Positions 6,487 through 7,214 of a DNA stretch of 7,214 nucleotides are shown piece after piece. A program made the position numbers and the translations under genes. Position 1 is the stretch's first letter. Each line of letters opens with the position of its first letter. The DNA lies in NCBI GenBank assembly GCA_016212685.1, contig JACREW010000156.1:1-7214 (forward strand), read 5' to 3'. The notes beneath the pieces were generated by a model. It ran no database searches and was not told the DNA's origin. It was given only the letters and a program-made list of their open reading frames with translations. The DNA comes from Nitrospirota bacterium (lineage in GTDB: Bacteria; Nitrospirota; Thermodesulfovibrionia; Thermodesulfovibrionales; Dissulfurispiraceae).

Positions 6487-7020
6487 CTATTTTTTTAATT
6501 TAATGTCTGCCGGTTTAATCGGCGGCTCTTTAGGCTCAATCGGCTTGTACTTAGGCTGATGCGGGTCATGGCAACTTACGCAAAGACGATAGACCTTTTC
6601 CCCGTCCCACAGTCCGGTTCTCTTGCCGTGAATACCCGCCTTCCAATCCCTGAATATAGTCCCGTGACATTGCCCGCACAGAAGATATGATTTTTCGAAA
6701 TCTATCAACTGCCCGTTTTGCAATCTCAGCTTGTCTCCCTCATGACAGTCATAACACCACCGCTGTTCTTCGGCATGCTTGAGAGTAATGCCGGTATGGG
6801 ACAGTTCGAGTTTTCTCTTCTTCTTGTCGATAGCCCTGTAAGTGTGGCACTTTGAACAGGGGAAGCTTCCGGAGGGAGGGGGTTTGGGCACAAAAAATTT
6901 AGGTATATCGTCTTTTTTTTCTTCCGTCTTTTCCGTTGCTATCGCTCCGACGGCGATAGACAGCATAAAAAAGATTCCAGCCGTAATTATTCCGAAAATA
7001 AGTCTGCTTCCCCTGTTCAT
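6487..7020 (-). CDS. Periplasmic tetraheme cytochrome c
   Basis: This 177-residue protein starts with a hydrophobic segment (about residues 7-28) that is either a Sec signal peptide or a membrane anchor; there is no clear lipobox. Four C-x2-C-H heme-binding motifs lie at 55-59, 89-93, 115-119 and 147-151. His75, His82, His131 and His154 are possible distal ligands. The tail is rich in Pro and Lys (K-P-I-E-P-K-E-P-P-I-K-P). It is first in the operon, directly before a Tat-exported Fe-S protein and an NrfD protein. That trio resembles the cytochrome/Fe-S/NrfD sets of DsrJ-O-P, Qrc and Cbc-type complexes, so electron transfer between the membrane quinone pool and periplasmic partners is likely. 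The direction is unknown. The start at 7020 is set by AGGAGG at 7030-7035, 9 nt upstream. A short ATG-GAA-CAA-TGA overlaps the start region and is probably without meaning. The stop is TAG. Confidence 0.93.
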   Translation of the reverse strand: MNRGSRLIFGIITAGIFFMLSIAVGAIATEKTEEKKDDIPKFFVPKPPPSGSFPCSKCHTYRAIDKKKRKLELSHTGITLKHAEEQRWCYDCHEGDKLRLQNGQLIDFEKSYLLCGQCHGTIFRDWKAGIHGKRTGLWDGEKVYRLCVSCHDPHQPKYKPIEPKEPPIKPADIKLKK

Positions 7021-7029
7021 TGTTCCATG

Positions 7030-7035
7030 CCTCCT
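7030..7035 (-). promoter_or_regulatory. Ribosome binding site fixing the cytochrome c start
   Basis: AGGAGG lies 9 nt before the ATG at 7020. It supports this start over the longer open frame that reaches to 7080, whose extra residues precede the signal peptide and would spoil it. Confidence 0.8.
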
Positions 7036-7070
7036 GTAGAGGATTAATATTTTGTTTCTCTTAAATAAAA

Positions 7071-7099
7071 CCAATAGCACCTTTTGTGTTGATTGTCAA
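7071..7099 (-). promoter_or_regulatory. Candidate sigma-70-type promoter of the operon
   Basis: On the minus strand a perfect -35 box TTGACA (7099 to 7094) is followed by a 17-nt spacer and TATTGG (7076 to 7071). TATTGG is only half like TATAAT, but it is preceded by TG-C, an extended -10 signature. Transcription would start near 7064, about 44 nt before the cytochrome start codon. Confidence 0.5.
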
Positions 7100-7112
7100 T
7101 ACCGAATATTAA

Positions 7113-7128
7113 AGCAATATGGATGCCA
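7113..7128 (-). promoter_or_regulatory. Candidate sigma-54 (RpoN) promoter of the operon
   Basis: The minus strand reads TGGCATCCATATTGCT, with GG and GC of the -24 and -12 elements exactly 10 nt apart. This fits TGGCACG-N4-TTGCW except at two positions of the first half. The start site would be near 7102, giving a leader of about 80 nt. If used, the operon needs a bacterial enhancer-binding activator, whose sites would lie further upstream, mostly beyond the window edge. Confidence 0.55.
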
Positions 7129-7136
7129 GAACATAA

Positions 7137-7205
7137 AACTTTTAAAAATCAAATACGTTAAGGGTCAGTGTAATATTTGGCCGTTGATTTAAGTTTTAAA
7201 AATGA
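7137..7205. repeat. Imperfect direct repeats upstream of the operon promoter
   Basis: The 15-mers AACTTTTAAAAATCA (7137-7151) and AAGTTTTAAAAATGA (7191-7205) agree at 13 of 15 positions and are 54 nt apart, close to five helical turns. They lie just upstream of the sigma-54-like promoter. They might bind an activator, but the sequence is AT-rich and the match may be chance. I see no gene between 7021 and 7214. Confidence 0.35.
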
Positions 7206-7214
7206 GACTTGGAT

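Noticed and set aside
7018..7029. Tiny ORF ATG-GAA-CAA-TGA overlapping the cytochrome start as a leader peptide
   Set aside because: It is three codons long and shares the cytochrome's ribosome site. It most likely arises by chance.

Overview
The window holds one operon, transcribed entirely on the minus strand (right to left), for a membrane-linked, periplasmic molybdenum- or tungsten-enzyme respiratory system. Twin-arginine signals, a multiheme cytochrome c and dense 4Fe-4S motifs point to an anaerobic or microaerophilic Gram-negative bacterium with sulfur- or metal-type respiration. The gene style and the GGGGACAGTCCC-type intergenic repeat would suit Nitrospirota or Desulfobacterota. That is a guess from style, not an identification.

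In transcription order: an AT-rich upstream region with a good sigma-54-like (7113-7128) and a sigma-70-like (7071-7099) promoter candidate; a tetraheme cytochrome c (7020-6487); a Tat-exported four-cluster 4Fe-4S protein (6474-5554); an NrfD-type quinone-interacting membrane protein (5527-4319); a large Tat-exported molybdopterin oxidoreductase of the TtrA/PhsA/PsrA kind (4275-1279); a second four-cluster 4Fe-4S subunit of the PsrB/TtrB kind (1265-639); a nested inverted repeat (513-604); and a ferredoxin-like protein (490 to beyond the left edge). The first five genes are separated by only 12-43 nt. The expected flow is between the quinone pool (NrfD protein), the Fe-S proteins, the periplasmic cytochrome and the molybdenum active site. 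The substrate cannot be read from the sequence.

The main discovery is that the catalytic subunit and its Fe-S partner are each interrupted by one in-frame UGA, at 3541-3543 and 1002-1004, with homology continuing in the same frame on both sides. A naive caller would split them into four fragments. In the Fe-S subunit the UGA sits exactly where a cluster-ligating cysteine belongs (C-M-H-UGA-G-K-P-A-C-M-A-A-C-P); the paralogous Fe-S protein in this same operon has a normal Cys codon there. In the catalytic subunit the UGA lies three residues before the predicted metal-ligand Cys (N-H-UGA-S-R-C). Each UGA is followed at SECIS distance by a hairpin with G at the start of the apical loop: 8 bp with loop GUGU, and 6 bp with loop GGUCG. 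The latter contains the GGUC seen in the Escherichia coli fdhF SECIS. The best reading is that both are selenoproteins: a Mo enzyme with selenocysteine beside its active site, and a ferredoxin subunit with selenocysteine as a probable [4Fe-4S] ligand. No selA, selB, selC or selD is in the window, so this rests on sequence reasoning.
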